From Reyranella sp. CPCC 100927 (GTDB taxonomy: Bacteria > Pseudomonadota > Alphaproteobacteria > Reyranellales > Reyranellaceae), in the NCBI RefSeq assembly GCF_007859315.1, contig NZ_VOHA01000026.1, positions 31,902 through 95,901 of the forward strand: a DNA stretch of 64,000 nt. Direction: 5' to 3'. Under the pieces are notes generated by a model that was not told the DNA's origin, ran no database searches, and saw only the letters and a list, made by a program, of their open reading frames with translations. Positions 25,052 to 32,828 of the stretch are shown here, one piece after another. Position 1 is the stretch's first letter. Each line of letters opens with the position of its first letter. Made by a program: the position numbers and the translations under genes.

Positions 25052-25678
25052 CTACGGCGCCTTGTGCGGCGCGGGAGCCCACGGCGGATGGATGCGGACA
25101 CCAGGGGAAATCAGCTTCTCGTTCCGTCCAATCCCCGCGTATAGCGGTTCGGCTTGGACAATCGTGACCATGCGCGCGATGTCGCGCAAATCGATGGAAG
25201 TGCCGAAACCCTGCGGAACATGAAGATTGTATGTGTACGCAAACTGCGAGATCGATTGCAGGGTCCTCTTGCTGTCGGGCGTGTTCGCCATCTCCTGGGA
25301 CCGGTCACCGACAAATGGCCGGGTGTTGTTCCACATCAGCAGATATGTGAACTCAGCAAGGTAGGCGGCAACCTCGCCTTCCAGACGCGTCGTGCCTGGC
25401 GCGTTGATGTCGATCAATGCGTGCGTGCATTCATGAATGATGTCCCGGCGAACGCGGACGTCCAGCGGTGAATCCCCTGCCAGCTCGATCGTATTCGGGC
25501 CGGGACGGTAGAGTGCGCCATTCCGGGCCGGAGCGACCGTGATATCGCCGGTTTGGAGGTGATCCACGACCTTTCCGTACTCGGCGGCCGATAGCGATAC
25601 CCGTCCAACCCGGAAGTTCATGCGCTTGACCAGGGGATCCTGCAGAACGTCGATGACATCAGTGTGGGTGATCGGCAT
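25052..25678 (-). CDS. Putative HExxH zincin, no signal peptide
   Basis: A 208-residue protein of no recognised family. The metallopeptidase-like motif is RDIIHECTHALIDINA (HECTH), followed ~20 residues later by LEGEVAAYLAEFTYLLMW, where a glutamate could be the third zinc ligand, the gluzincin arrangement. There is no secretion signal. ATG 25678 has GAGG upstream; extending to 25843 adds an unlikely Arg/Ser-rich leader. A divergent metzincin lies at 25967 and a similar HExTH protein at 38818-39525; all three have an ACTxCC-(A/G)TTTGG dyad about 85-100 bp upstream. Possibly exported effectors or toxin-like enzymes, by inference. Confidence 0.65.
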   Translation of the reverse strand: MPITHTDVIDVLQDPLVKRMNFRVGRVSLSAAEYGKVVDHLQTGDITVAPARNGALYRPGPNTIELAGDSPLDVRVRRDIIHECTHALIDINAPGTTRLEGEVAAYLAEFTYLLMWNNTRPFVGDRSQEMANTPDSKRTLQSISQFAYTYNLHVPQGFGTSIDLRDIARMVTIVQAEPLYAGIGRNEKLISPGVRIHPPWAPAPHKAP

Positions 25679-25778
25679 CGCGCAACCTCGATCGCGTTCA
25701 CTATCGCCTGAGCCGGAGGCACAGGCGCCTTCCGCCGTGCTGGTGCGAGAGCATGGCCAACGTTCGCGCTCACGCGAT

Positions 25779-25794
25779 ACTGCCATTTGGTAGC
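25779..25794. promoter_or_regulatory. ACTGCCATTTGGTAGC dyad upstream of the zincin gene
   Basis: Imperfect dyad ACTGCCA-TT-TGGTAGC about 100 bp upstream of the minus-strand zincin start, preceded by CACGCGAT. CACGCGATAC is repeated at 25841. It closely resembles the perfect dyad at 39612-39627 before another zincin gene. Confidence 0.5.
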
Positions 25795-25869
25795 GATCGA
25801 CACTGCTGCGTCCACTTCTGACGATCAAATCGCTCGTGATCACGCGATACCAGCCGCCCTGAGTGCCGT

Positions 25870-25885
25870 ACTACCGTTTGGAAAT
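25870..25885. promoter_or_regulatory. ACTACCGTTTGGAAAT site upstream of the metzincin gene
   Basis: A weaker match to the dyads at 25779 and 39612 (shared ACTxCC and TTTGG), about 82 bp upstream of the metzincin start. It may be the plus-strand counterpart of the site at 25779. Confidence 0.35.
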
Positions 25886-25966
25886 ATCCTCCGACAGACG
25901 ATCGCGCACATCATGACCTCGACGGCACCACGCCTTTGACTCAACGCGGTGCCGCGGAGATCCGTG

Positions 25967-26878
25967 ATGCAAGTCATCTATTCCCCCGTGCCTCTCCTCT
26001 CCACGACGGTTCGCACGCCCATGCTTGGCGGGATGTCGGCGCTTTTCGACGCTGCCCTTTACAAGCCATTGATGGGAGGACAGCTCAAGCTCACGATCCA
26101 TCTCAAAATCAGGCTGGTGCCGCTGGCGCCAACCGGCCTTGATCTTCCTGACAACACGGGCCAACGCTTCGTCACGTCACCCTGGAACCCGGACGAGTGG
26201 CAGAAGTTCGTTGCCTCCGCGGCGGCGCAGGCGAACATGTGGAACAACAGATTCTGGCTGGTGCCACCACATACGTTCTTTGAATTCGATGTGGTAAAGC
26301 CGCCGAACTCATCCTATCGCCCCAACATTCGTTGCGAACTGGCGGTCGATTTCATGCCGCGTAAAGGTACCGAGCATACATCCGTCCTCGTGATGCATCT
26401 CGATGAGAGCCGCCTCGCGCCCCCCAAGGATGGGGGTTCTTTCGGTTCGGCCGCTTTACTGTGGGATTCGCTGGATGGTGTTCCGTCCCTCAACCCGTAC
26501 TCGGGATCGCCGACGTCGTTGTCGTATACGATCGCTCACGAAATAGGCCATCTGCTGGGCCTCGAGCACATCGGCGTGATGATGACGACAAAGGCCTGCA
26601 TCCGCTCGCTCCTGCATCGCCTTCAAGGCACGCCCGACGACCGCGTGGATCGTCTTGAAGCAGGCGGCGAACATTCTCTCTACTGCTACGGTCTGGGCCT
26701 ATCGCGACAAGGAAAGCCGATGGGCGCCAACGTCATGGGCATGGGGAGCGACTTCACGTTCGAAAACGCCAGCCCCTGGGTCAGGGCGATCCGATTGATG
26801 CGCGAGCGATGGTTCGAACCGTGGCGCGTAACGTTGACTGATCCAGGTCCAGGAACATGGATCGTGCCGCAGCGGTGA
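25967..26878 (+). CDS. Putative metzincin metalloprotease
   Basis: A 303-residue protein with a full metzincin signature: SYTIAHEIGHLLGLEHIG (HExxHxxGxxH) at about residues 184-201 and a Met-turn candidate in GANVMGMGSDF about 65 residues later. The N-terminus (MQVIYSPVPLLSTTVRTP) is not a classical signal peptide, so if secreted it uses another route. ATG 25967 is chosen because GGAG lies 7 nt upstream. It is divergent from the HECTH protein at 25052-25678. No family name is offered; the catalytic motif is direct evidence for a zinc protease. Confidence 0.75.
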   Translation: MQVIYSPVPLLSTTVRTPMLGGMSALFDAALYKPLMGGQLKLTIHLKIRLVPLAPTGLDLPDNTGQRFVTSPWNPDEWQKFVASAAAQANMWNNRFWLVPPHTFFEFDVVKPPNSSYRPNIRCELAVDFMPRKGTEHTSVLVMHLDESRLAPPKDGGSFGSAALLWDSLDGVPSLNPYSGSPTSLSYTIAHEIGHLLGLEHIGVMMTTKACIRSLLHRLQGTPDDRVDRLEAGGEHSLYCYGLGLSRQGKPMGANVMGMGSDFTFENASPWVRAIRLMRERWFEPWRVTLTDPGPGTWIVPQR

Positions 26879-26901
26879 CCGGGTGATGTCCAAAAGCGCA
26901 T

Positions 26902-28308
26902 CTAGGCGTCGCAACTATCGCAAACGCCTGCCCCGACAATGTCGACAGGCCGATCGAATCCTCTGAGCGCGTGTTTGCCGAACGCGCGGCAGGGAATGCC
27001 CGCGGCCTGGGCCAGATCGGCGGTCATGAGCATGGTGGCGCCAAGGTCCTTGGCGAGAGCCTGCAGGCGAGCGGCGCGGTTCACCGGTGTGCCGATGATC
27101 GTGAACGAGAAGCGGCCCGCCGAGCCGATGTTGCCGTGAACGACTTCGCCGATGTCGATACCGATCCGAGCCCGCAGCGGCGGCCGTGACCGGCGGTCGG
27201 GCATGGCGTTCAATGCTTCCAGGGCCCGCAGTCCTTCGAGGGCGGCTTTTGTCGCGACGGCACAGAGATGTGCCTCGCGTTGCGCCTCGGCGATCGGGAA
27301 GAACATGACGACGGCATCGCCGACATGGCCCGACACCTGTCCGCCTGCCCGCGACACCGGCCGCGTCATCGTCTCGAAGAAGAGATTGAGATGATCGATG
27401 AGCGAACGGGCATCCAGCCGCTCGGTCAGGTTGGTGAATTCCACCAGATCGCAATAAAGGACAACGGCCCGAATCTGTTCGACCGCACCGAGGCTCACGC
27501 GTCCATCGAGCAGGGCTGTCGCGGCATTGCGCCCCAGATAGGTCTGCAGCAGACCGCGCGCAGCGGCGGCATTCAGCCGCGCGCCCAACGCAAGGGCAAA
27601 GACCGGTGTCACGAGCCGCAGCAGGTCAATCTCCGCGGCAGTGAATCCGCCGGGTCGCTCGGTGCTGAACAGGCTCATGACATCATCGAAAAAGCCCAGC
27701 GTCGCGTCAGGCGCGAGATGGTTTGCGAAGGCCACGGCATCCGTCGCGCCGCCTTGCAGGACAGGCGCGAACAGATTGTTTCGAGCGTTGCGTAGAGACG
27801 ATGTCGGCCCCTCTCCGCCCGCGTCAGCGGGGGGAGAGGGAGGGGCCCATCGCGCCAGCGATGGGAGGGTGAGGTGGGCGTTGGATCCAAACTCGGTTGC
27901 GCTTGGGCCGACTCGTTCGCCCCCGGCACCCACCTCACCCTCCCATGCCTGCGGCATGGGCCCCTCCCTCTCCCCCCACTGCGTGGGGGGAGAGGGAGAC
28001 CGGAGGACCGTCCAGCCCTCCTCCAGCATGAGCTGGAAGATTCCGGCAGCGAGGATGTTGCCATCGGTGCCGCCGACAACCCGGCGCCACCGCATGACGT
28101 GCTGGGCCCGCTCAGGATCAACGACGTCGCAGGCGACTTCGATCGCGGCGACGTCGAGACCGGCCGCCGTCAGCGTGGTGCCCAGAACCACGACAAGGTC
28201 GATGTCGCTGACGCCGTTGAGGGCCGCCGTCACGAGCGCCTGGCTTATCCGGGAGAGCGCACCCGATGCAGGCGACGCCGGCGATGCGCAGCAGCCGACC
28301 ATGTTCAT
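26902..28308 (-). CDS. Class III adenylate/guanylate cyclase with an in-frame palindromic-element insertion
   Basis: A 468-residue cyclase. The C-terminal catalytic domain shows both metal aspartates (VVLYCDLVEFTNLTERL and GHVGDAVVMFFP), then GIDIGEVVHGNIGSAGRFSFTIIGTPVNRAARLQALA with the transition-state Asn/Arg. The N-terminal sensor-like region resembles that of soluble bacterial cyclases (QALVTAALNGVSDIDLVVVLG ... FFDDVMSLFSTERPGGFTAAEIDLL). Residues ~104-167 are not protein-like: they are the translation of a 191-bp dispersed repeat (27808-27998) that keeps the frame open. ATG 28308 follows the methyltransferase stop by 1 nt. Whether the insert is tolerated in the folded enzyme is unknown. 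Confidence 0.85.
   Translation of the reverse strand: MNMVGCCASPASPASGALSRISQALVTAALNGVSDIDLVVVLGTTLTAAGLDVAAIEVACDVVDPERAQHVMRWRRVVGGTDGNILAAGIFQLMLEEGWTVLRSPSPPTQWGEREGPMPQAWEGEVGAGGERVGPSATEFGSNAHLTLPSLARWAPPSPPADAGGEGPTSSLRNARNNLFAPVLQGGATDAVAFANHLAPDATLGFFDDVMSLFSTERPGGFTAAEIDLLRLVTPVFALALGARLNAAAARGLLQTYLGRNAATALLDGRVSLGAVEQIRAVVLYCDLVEFTNLTERLDARSLIDHLNLFFETMTRPVSRAGGQVSGHVGDAVVMFFPIAEAQREAHLCAVATKAALEGLRALEALNAMPDRRSRPPLRARIGIDIGEVVHGNIGSAGRFSFTIIGTPVNRAARLQALAKDLGATMLMTADLAQAAGIPCRAFGKHALRGFDRPVDIVGAGVCDSCDA
27808..27998. repeat. Palindromic element family C inside the cyclase gene
   Basis: About 70-bp inverted arms: the left begins CCCCTCTCCGCCCGC and ends GGGAGGGTGAGGTGGG; the right begins CCCACCTCACCCTCCC and ends GGGGGGAGAGGGAG. 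The intergenic copy at 55194-55381 has the same arms and almost the same length (188 against 191 bp) but a different core. Here it contributes no stop codon in the cyclase frame. Confidence 0.92.
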
Positions 28309-28309
28309 C

Positions 28310-28975
28310 TCAACCGATCCGCATGGAGAGCTCAACATCCTCGCCGAACGGCGTCGACAGGTAGCCGTTAGCGGGCCCGCGCACGCGCGCCAGGTAGTCG
28401 GGGCTATCATCGGCGTTGTCGGCGACGATGAAGGCGCCCGGCCTGAGGCGGCTCTCGAGAAGGTTCAGGATGTCGGGATAGAGGGCCTTGGCGCCGTCGA
28501 GCAGAACCAGGTCGATCGTTTCGGGAAGATCGACGCTCAGCGTCTGCAGGGCGTCGCCCACCCGGATCTCGACGAGGTCGATGAGACCGCCGGCCGCGAG
28601 GTTGTCACGAGCGCGCGCCACCTTGGACGGCTCGAACTCGCTGGTGATCAGGCGGCCGCCGCCATTGTCGCGCAGCGCTGCAGCCAGATGCAGCGTCGAA
28701 ATGCCGAACGAAGTCCCGAACTCGACGACCGTCCGCACGCCGCGGCCGCGCGCCAGCATGTAGAGCAGCCGGCCGGTCTCGCGCGAGACGGCGAGCGGAA
28801 AATCCTTCAGGCGCCCGTAGAGGTCGCGGTAGTCGGTCCTGCTGCGCATCAGGCGCGCGCGCTCGTCGGGCGACAGCGCGGCCACCGCAGGATGTGTCAT
28901 TGGCGAGGACACCGCGGCTTCCGCAAACAAGCGGTCCAGCAATGACGCCAACGGGTCAGTGGTCAGGGTCGTCAT
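28310..28975 (-). CDS. SAM-dependent O-methyltransferase-like protein
   Basis: A 221-residue class I methyltransferase of the O-methyltransferase/PF13578 type: VRTVVEFGTSFGISTLHLAAAL is motif I, LITSEFEPSKVARARDNLAAGG motif II, and IDLVLLDGAKALYPDILNLL holds the acidic strand. C-terminal GAFIVADNADDSPDYLARVRGP is typical. It overlaps the cyclase start region, so the two are probably co-transcribed; a small-molecule acceptor is likely but unknown. It is divergent from the TetR gene at 29068. Confidence 0.85.
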   Translation of the reverse strand: MTTLTTDPLASLLDRLFAEAAVSSPMTHPAVAALSPDERARLMRSRTDYRDLYGRLKDFPLAVSRETGRLLYMLARGRGVRTVVEFGTSFGISTLHLAAALRDNGGGRLITSEFEPSKVARARDNLAAGGLIDLVEIRVGDALQTLSVDLPETIDLVLLDGAKALYPDILNLLESRLRPGAFIVADNADDSPDYLARVRGPANGYLSTPFGEDVELSMRIG

Positions 28976-29067
28976 GTCAATCTCCGGTCTGCGGTAAGCG
29001 TCCTTGCGCTCAATTCAAAAATACGAATAATCCTTCGCGTTTACGATTCGCATTGCCGACCACCGCC

Positions 29068-29727
29068 ATGACCGATCGCCGAAACGCCCGGATTTCCTCG
29101 CGAAAACAGCCTCAGCAGGCCCGTTCGACGGACCTCGTCGCGGCGATCCTGGATGCTGCTGTTCAGGTTTTGGCGAGGGAAGGCGCGCAGCGCTTCACCA
29201 CGACGCGGGTGGCCGAGAGGGCCGGCGTCAGCGTCGGATCGCTGTACCAGTACTTTCCGAACAAGGCGGCGATCCTCTTCCGGCTGCAGAGCGACGAATG
29301 GCGGCAGACGACCGACCTGCTGCGCGCCATCCTCGTTGACGAGCAGAAACCGCCGCTCATCCGGCTGCGCCATCTGGTGCACGCCTTCATCCGATCGGAG
29401 TGCGACGAGGCCCCGATGCGGGTGGCGCTCGATGACGCCGCCCCGCTCTATCGCGATGCGCCCGAGGCACAGGCGGCGAAGGCGTCGGGAGAGCGCACGG
29501 TCCAGACCTTCCTGCGGGAGGTGTTGCCCCGGGCTTCCGATGCCACGCGGGCACTGGCCGGCGACCTGATCACGACGACGCTGAGCACCGTGGGCAAGGC
29601 GTTTTCGGAAAGTCCGCGAACGCCGGCGGAGATCGACGCCTACGCCGATGCCATGGCCGACATGTTCTGTGCCTATCTCGGGAGCCTGGAGCGCGGCGGA
29701 GGCCAACGTCTGAAGCGGTCGGCGTGA
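29068..29727 (+). CDS. TetR/AcrR family transcriptional regulator
   Basis: A 219-residue regulator: basic N-terminus, then the HTH at ~20-65 (DLVAAILDAAVQVLAREGAQRFTTTRVAERAGVSVGSLYQYFPNKAAILF) and a TetR_C-type helical domain. It is divergent from the O-methyltransferase-cyclase pair with 92 bp between starts, which makes those genes its likely target. The AT-richer spacer repeats ATACGAAT/TACGATTC but no perfect dyad is seen. Confidence 0.9.
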   Translation: MTDRRNARISSRKQPQQARSTDLVAAILDAAVQVLAREGAQRFTTTRVAERAGVSVGSLYQYFPNKAAILFRLQSDEWRQTTDLLRAILVDEQKPPLIRLRHLVHAFIRSECDEAPMRVALDDAAPLYRDAPEAQAAKASGERTVQTFLREVLPRASDATRALAGDLITTTLSTVGKAFSESPRTPAEIDAYADAMADMFCAYLGSLERGGGQRLKRSA

Positions 29728-29882
29728 TGGTCACGGCATGCGTCGCGACGCCAGTGGTTGCGAAGCCATGATTCAACACCCTGCTCTGTGCGCTCTGTAC
29801 TACTGACCTCAAGAAGCGTCGCGCACTGCGATGATCCTCCTTGCGGTGGTTCGGCCAGTGAATGCCGTCCTGGCGACGGCTG

Positions 29883-29953
29883 GGACCGCGCCGCTCCAGC
29901 GGCGCTCATGATCCGCCGCTGCGCGTCGGGGCGTCGCTGGAGCGACGCGGTCC
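29883..29953. repeat. Dispersed palindromic repeat, family E
   Basis: GGACCGCGCCGCTCCAGCGG pairs with CGCTGGAGCGACGCGGTCC across 71 bp. It lies in a 300-bp gene-free stretch (29728-30027) between the convergent TetR and methyltransferase genes, where nothing else is recognised. It resembles the element at 7444-7562. Confidence 0.75.
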
Positions 29954-30027
29954 GACCCGTCACCAGCACCATCACGCACTCGCTTCACCATACTCTGGTT
30001 GCGGCCAACAGCTGCGCTTGTGGCGCG

Positions 30028-30726
30028 TCAGGCGTAGGCGACCCAGCCGCGCCAGGTGAAGGCGGTGTAGAACGGGCTCACGTCAGAGAAGCCGGCGTCG
30101 CGCAGCACCGCTTCGTCCTGCTCGGGGCTGAGCACATGCAGGTGCGCCGCGACCGCCGCGCGGGCGTTGTGCGCCTGCTCGGGATCGGCACCGGCGGCGA
30201 TCGCGAAGGCGGCATAGCGCTGCAGCCACTGCGCGCGTTCGCCCTGCCCCTGCGGAAAGCTGGCATGCGCGGCCACGAACGGCGCGCCGGGCTTCAGGCG
30301 GCGGCGGATGCCGGCCACCGTGCGACGCCGCTCATCGGCAGGCAGGAAATGCAGGGTCAGCAGGCACGTGGCCGCATCGAACAGGCCCGATGGCGCATCG
30401 TCGATGGTACCCGTGTGCAGTCGCGCCCGTGACGCCAGTGGCCCGAGCGTCCGTTCGGCGAGCTTCAGCATTTCGTGCGCCGGATCGACGCCGTCGAAGG
30501 TCCAGCGCGGATGGGCCTCGGCAAAAGCCTTCAACTCCAACCCGCCCCCGGCGCCGAGAACCAGCACCCGGGCATCGTCAGAGGCGCGTTCGGCCAGCAG
30601 AAGCGTCGTCATGCGATGCAGGTCGGCGAGGCCGGGCACGAAGCGTGGCGGCCCGTCGGCGTAGCGGGCGACCGCGTGAGGATCGGAAAACGGCGCAAGC
30701 AGTTCGTTCACGACGAGGCCTTCCAT
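30028..30726 (-). CDS. Class I SAM-dependent methyltransferase
   Basis: A 232-residue methyltransferase with ARVLVLGAGGGLELKAFAEAHPRWTFDGVDPAHEMLKLAERTLG as motifs I/II and FDAATCLLTLHFLPADERRRTVAGIRRRLKPGAPFVAAHASF as the post-I region, the Methyltransf_12/25 pattern. It is 18 bp downstream of an Rrf2 regulator on the same strand and is therefore probably under its control. Substrate unknown. Confidence 0.87.
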   Translation of the reverse strand: MEGLVVNELLAPFSDPHAVARYADGPPRFVPGLADLHRMTTLLLAERASDDARVLVLGAGGGLELKAFAEAHPRWTFDGVDPAHEMLKLAERTLGPLASRARLHTGTIDDAPSGLFDAATCLLTLHFLPADERRRTVAGIRRRLKPGAPFVAAHASFPQGQGERAQWLQRYAAFAIAAGADPEQAHNARAAVAAHLHVLSPEQDEAVLRDAGFSDVSPFYTAFTWRGWVAYA

Positions 30727-30744
30727 GGCTGGCGGTCCAGGGCG

Positions 30745-31209
30745 TCAAGACGCATGGATTTTTTCCAGGCGATGGGCACCGCCGCGGGCGACGAGGCGGT
30801 CGTGAAAGTCGGCGCTCAGCATGGCCAGGGTCACCTCGCCCAGACGCGCCAGCAGCAGCGCCTCCGCGTCATGGAAAGCCTGGTCGAGCGCGGCATTCAC
30901 CGCCTGCTCGACGAGGCAGCCTGGCGCCTCCGTCCGGTTCCCCATGGCGAGCAGCGCTGGACCGCCCAGCGCGTCGTAGATATCGCGCAACGTCACGGCC
31001 GACAGATCGCAGGCCAGCGTCCAGCCGCCGCCGTGCCCTTTTTCGGAGCGGACATATCCCCGCTCCCGCAAGCCCGCCATGATCCGCCGGATCACCACCG
31101 CATGGGTGTCCATCGCCTTGGCCAGGACTTCCGACGTCACCGGTTCGCGCTGTTCGGCCATGTGAAGCAGGACGTGGAGCACGCCTGACAATCGGCTGTC
31201 ACGTTTCAT
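30745..31209 (-). CDS. Rrf2 family transcriptional regulator
   Basis: A 154-residue Rrf2 protein: [76 protein letters not shown] is the winged HTH, followed by one cysteine in [11 protein letters not shown]. The three-cysteine cluster of IscR/NsrR is absent, so it is more like the YwnA/redox-type Rrf2 proteins. ATG 31209 fits the family N-terminus but has no ribosome site and lies inside a palindrome; promoter spacing suggests a leaderless mRNA. Confidence 0.85.
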   Translation of the reverse strand: MKRDSRLSGVLHVLLHMAEQREPVTSEVLAKAMDTHAVVIRRIMAGLRERGYVRSEKGHGGGWTLACDLSAVTLRDIYDALGGPALLAMGNRTEAPGCLVEQAVNAALDQAFHDAEALLLARLGEVTLAMLSADFHDRLVARGGAHRLEKIHAS

Positions 31210-31229
31210 GTAACTTAATATGTTACATG
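31207..31229. promoter_or_regulatory. Palindromic autoregulatory site of the Rrf2 gene
   Basis: CATGTAAC-TTAATAT-GTTACATG is a perfect 8-bp dyad with a 7-nt AT centre. It covers the -10 region and the start codon, an ideal position for autorepression. Its GTAAC/GTTAC half-sites resemble those of the regulon sites at 22807, 48955 and 51929 but the spacing is 7, not 6, so it is treated as different. Confidence 0.7.
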
Positions 31230-31245
31230 ATGAGGCGAATGTCAA
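31217..31245 (-). promoter_or_regulatory. Sigma70-like promoter of the Rrf2-methyltransferase operon
   Basis: TTGACA at 31245-31240 and CATATT at 31222-31217 with 17 bp between. Transcription would begin at or next to the ATG at 31209, implying a leaderless message. Confidence 0.5.
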
Positions 31246-31312
31246 CGGCCCTGGTTTCCCTCCAAGGCCCGGTTACCGCGCCGTAGAACCGTACGTTTTG
31301 AGCCGCGCGGCG

Positions 31313-31435
31313 TCAGTAGCTGGACGGCGCCCGGATGCAGCAACCGGACGGATCGTTGCCCGACGACGTGGTGTTGCACGCGCCCAGCAACGCAACGACG
31401 CCCACGACGACACAAGCACGCAACAACACCAGCAT
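31313..31435 (-). CDS. Very small lipoprotein (40 residues)
   Basis: ATG 31435 to TGA 31313 encodes MLVLLRACVVVGVVALLGAC followed by NTTSSGNDPSGCCIRAPSSY. The hydrophobic stretch ending LLGAC is a textbook lipobox, giving a mature peptide of about 21 residues with two further cysteines. GGAG lies 6 nt before the ATG. Such tiny entericidin-like or envelope lipoproteins are often missed. Function unknown. Confidence 0.55.
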   Translation of the reverse strand: MLVLLRACVVVGVVALLGACNTTSSGNDPSGCCIRAPSSY

Positions 31436-31531
31436 CCCGAACTCCACGGATCAGAGGCAATACTTCGCCTACATAGGAAAGCCGACGGTTGCCACAACTC
31501 ACGCTGTCGCGAGGCATGCGCCGCGGCGGCC

Positions 31532-32716
31532 TCAACATCTGCGATCCCGCAGCCAGGACACGACGGCAATACCCACGCCTACCAGCGTCATGCAGGCCGC
31601 GACAAGGTAGAGCGAGGGTAGCCCCCAGCCGCCGTCGATCACCCGGCCACCCAGCCAGGCCGCGACGGCGGCAGCGATCTGGAAGGCCGAAGCGTTGAGC
31701 GCGATGCCGAGCGTCGGCGCGGCGTGGGCGGTGACCAGAACCCTGGTCTGCATGCCGGGAATGACGGCAAAGGCGAGCGCGCCGATGACGAACACCATGA
31801 TCGCGCTCGGCATTTGAAACCGGCTCGCCAGCCAGAACAACGACAGCGCGACGGCCATCGCCGCCAGCAGGCCGACCAGCGACGCCATCAGCGCCTTGTC
31901 GGACAGCCAGCCACCAGCAAGATTGCCCACCATCGCGCCGATGCCGTAGACCAGCAGCAGCACCGGGACCGTCTGGGCAGCGAAACCGCTGACGTCCGTC
32001 ATCAGCGGCGCGAAATAGGTGAAGACGATCAGCACGCCCACGTTGCCGACCGCGGTGATGGTCAGCGCCAGCTGCACGTCGCGCCGGACCAGCACGCGCA
32101 GCTCGGTGGCGATCGTCCCCGTCGCAGCGGCGCCACGAACAGGGACGAAGATCACCAGGCACATCCAGGCGATGGCGGTGAAGAGGGCGATGAAGAGAAA
32201 GGTCGCACGCCAGCCGAACTGCTGGCCAATGATGGTGCCGATCGGCGCCCCCAGGATCATCGCCAGGTTGAAGCCCAGCGCCACTTTCGCCACGGCCGAG
32301 GCCTGCTTGCCGGGCGGCGCCAGCGACACCGCGATGACGACGGCGTTGGCAAAGAACGTCGCGACGACGGAACCGCTCACGGCACGCGCCGCCAGCAGGA
32401 CGGCGTAGGTCGGCGCCGCGGCGGCCGCGAGGTTGCCGATCATGAAGACAGCCAGCAGCGTCGCCATCAGGGGCCGGCGCGCGAGTCCGACGGTGAGCAA
32501 TGTCAGCACGGGACCACCGACCGCCATGCCCAACGCATAGGTGGTGACCAGATGCCCGGCGGCGGGAATGGAGACCGACAGGCCCGCGGCCACGTCGGGC
32601 AGGATGCCGGCGATCACGAACTCGGCCATGGTGAGCGCGAAGGCACACAGCGTGAGGGTGAGAATCGACAGCAGGGCCGGCGGTGCGCGCCGGGATCTGG
32701 TCGTGGGGATGTCCAT
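31532..32716 (-). CDS. MFS transporter (DHA1 family, AraJ/Cmx-like)
   Basis: A 394-residue, 12-helix major facilitator. It opens LLSILTLTLCAFALTMAEFVIAGILPDVAAGLSVSIPAAGHLVTTYALGMAVGGPVL, carries the drug-efflux loop LTVGLARRPLMATLL, and later GAMVGNLAGGWLSDKALM. The start at 32716 matches this sub-family. It is divergent from an AraC-type regulator at 32829 (112-bp spacer), the common efflux pump/regulator pair; export of a drug or metabolite is likely. Confidence 0.9.
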   Translation of the reverse strand: MDIPTTRSRRAPPALLSILTLTLCAFALTMAEFVIAGILPDVAAGLSVSIPAAGHLVTTYALGMAVGGPVLTLLTVGLARRPLMATLLAVFMIGNLAAAAAPTYAVLLAARAVSGSVVATFFANAVVIAVSLAPPGKQASAVAKVALGFNLAMILGAPIGTIIGQQFGWRATFLFIALFTAIAWMCLVIFVPVRGAAATGTIATELRVLVRRDVQLALTITAVGNVGVLIVFTYFAPLMTDVSGFAAQTVPVLLLVYGIGAMVGNLAGGWLSDKALMASLVGLLAAMAVALSLFWLASRFQMPSAIMVFVIGALAFAVIPGMQTRVLVTAHAAPTLGIALNASAFQIAAAVAAWLGGRVIDGGWGLPSLYLVAACMTLVGVGIAVVSWLRDRRC

Positions 32717-32828
32717 GCCGATCACGTTCCACCTGAGAGCGCGGGCGGCTCGCCCGCTCACCCAGGTAGCCAGACTTCGTTCTGTCCGGTATGACACCTG
32801 GCCCTCGTTTTCTGCCACGGGTTCCGCC

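Noticed and set aside
25679..25843. N-terminal extension of the HECTH protein
   Set aside because: 55 Arg/Ser/Cys-rich residues with no ribosome site, covering the upstream dyad; ATG 25678 is better.
28309..28410. Cyclase start upstream of 28308
   Set aside because: Would overlap the methyltransferase coding sequence by 100 bp; no ribosome site, and family N-termini begin later.
31207..31229. Fourth site of the AAGTAACC regulon at the Rrf2 gene
   Set aside because: The half-sites are alike but the spacing is 7 rather than 6 bp and the site overlaps the regulator's own start, so autoregulation is the simpler reading.
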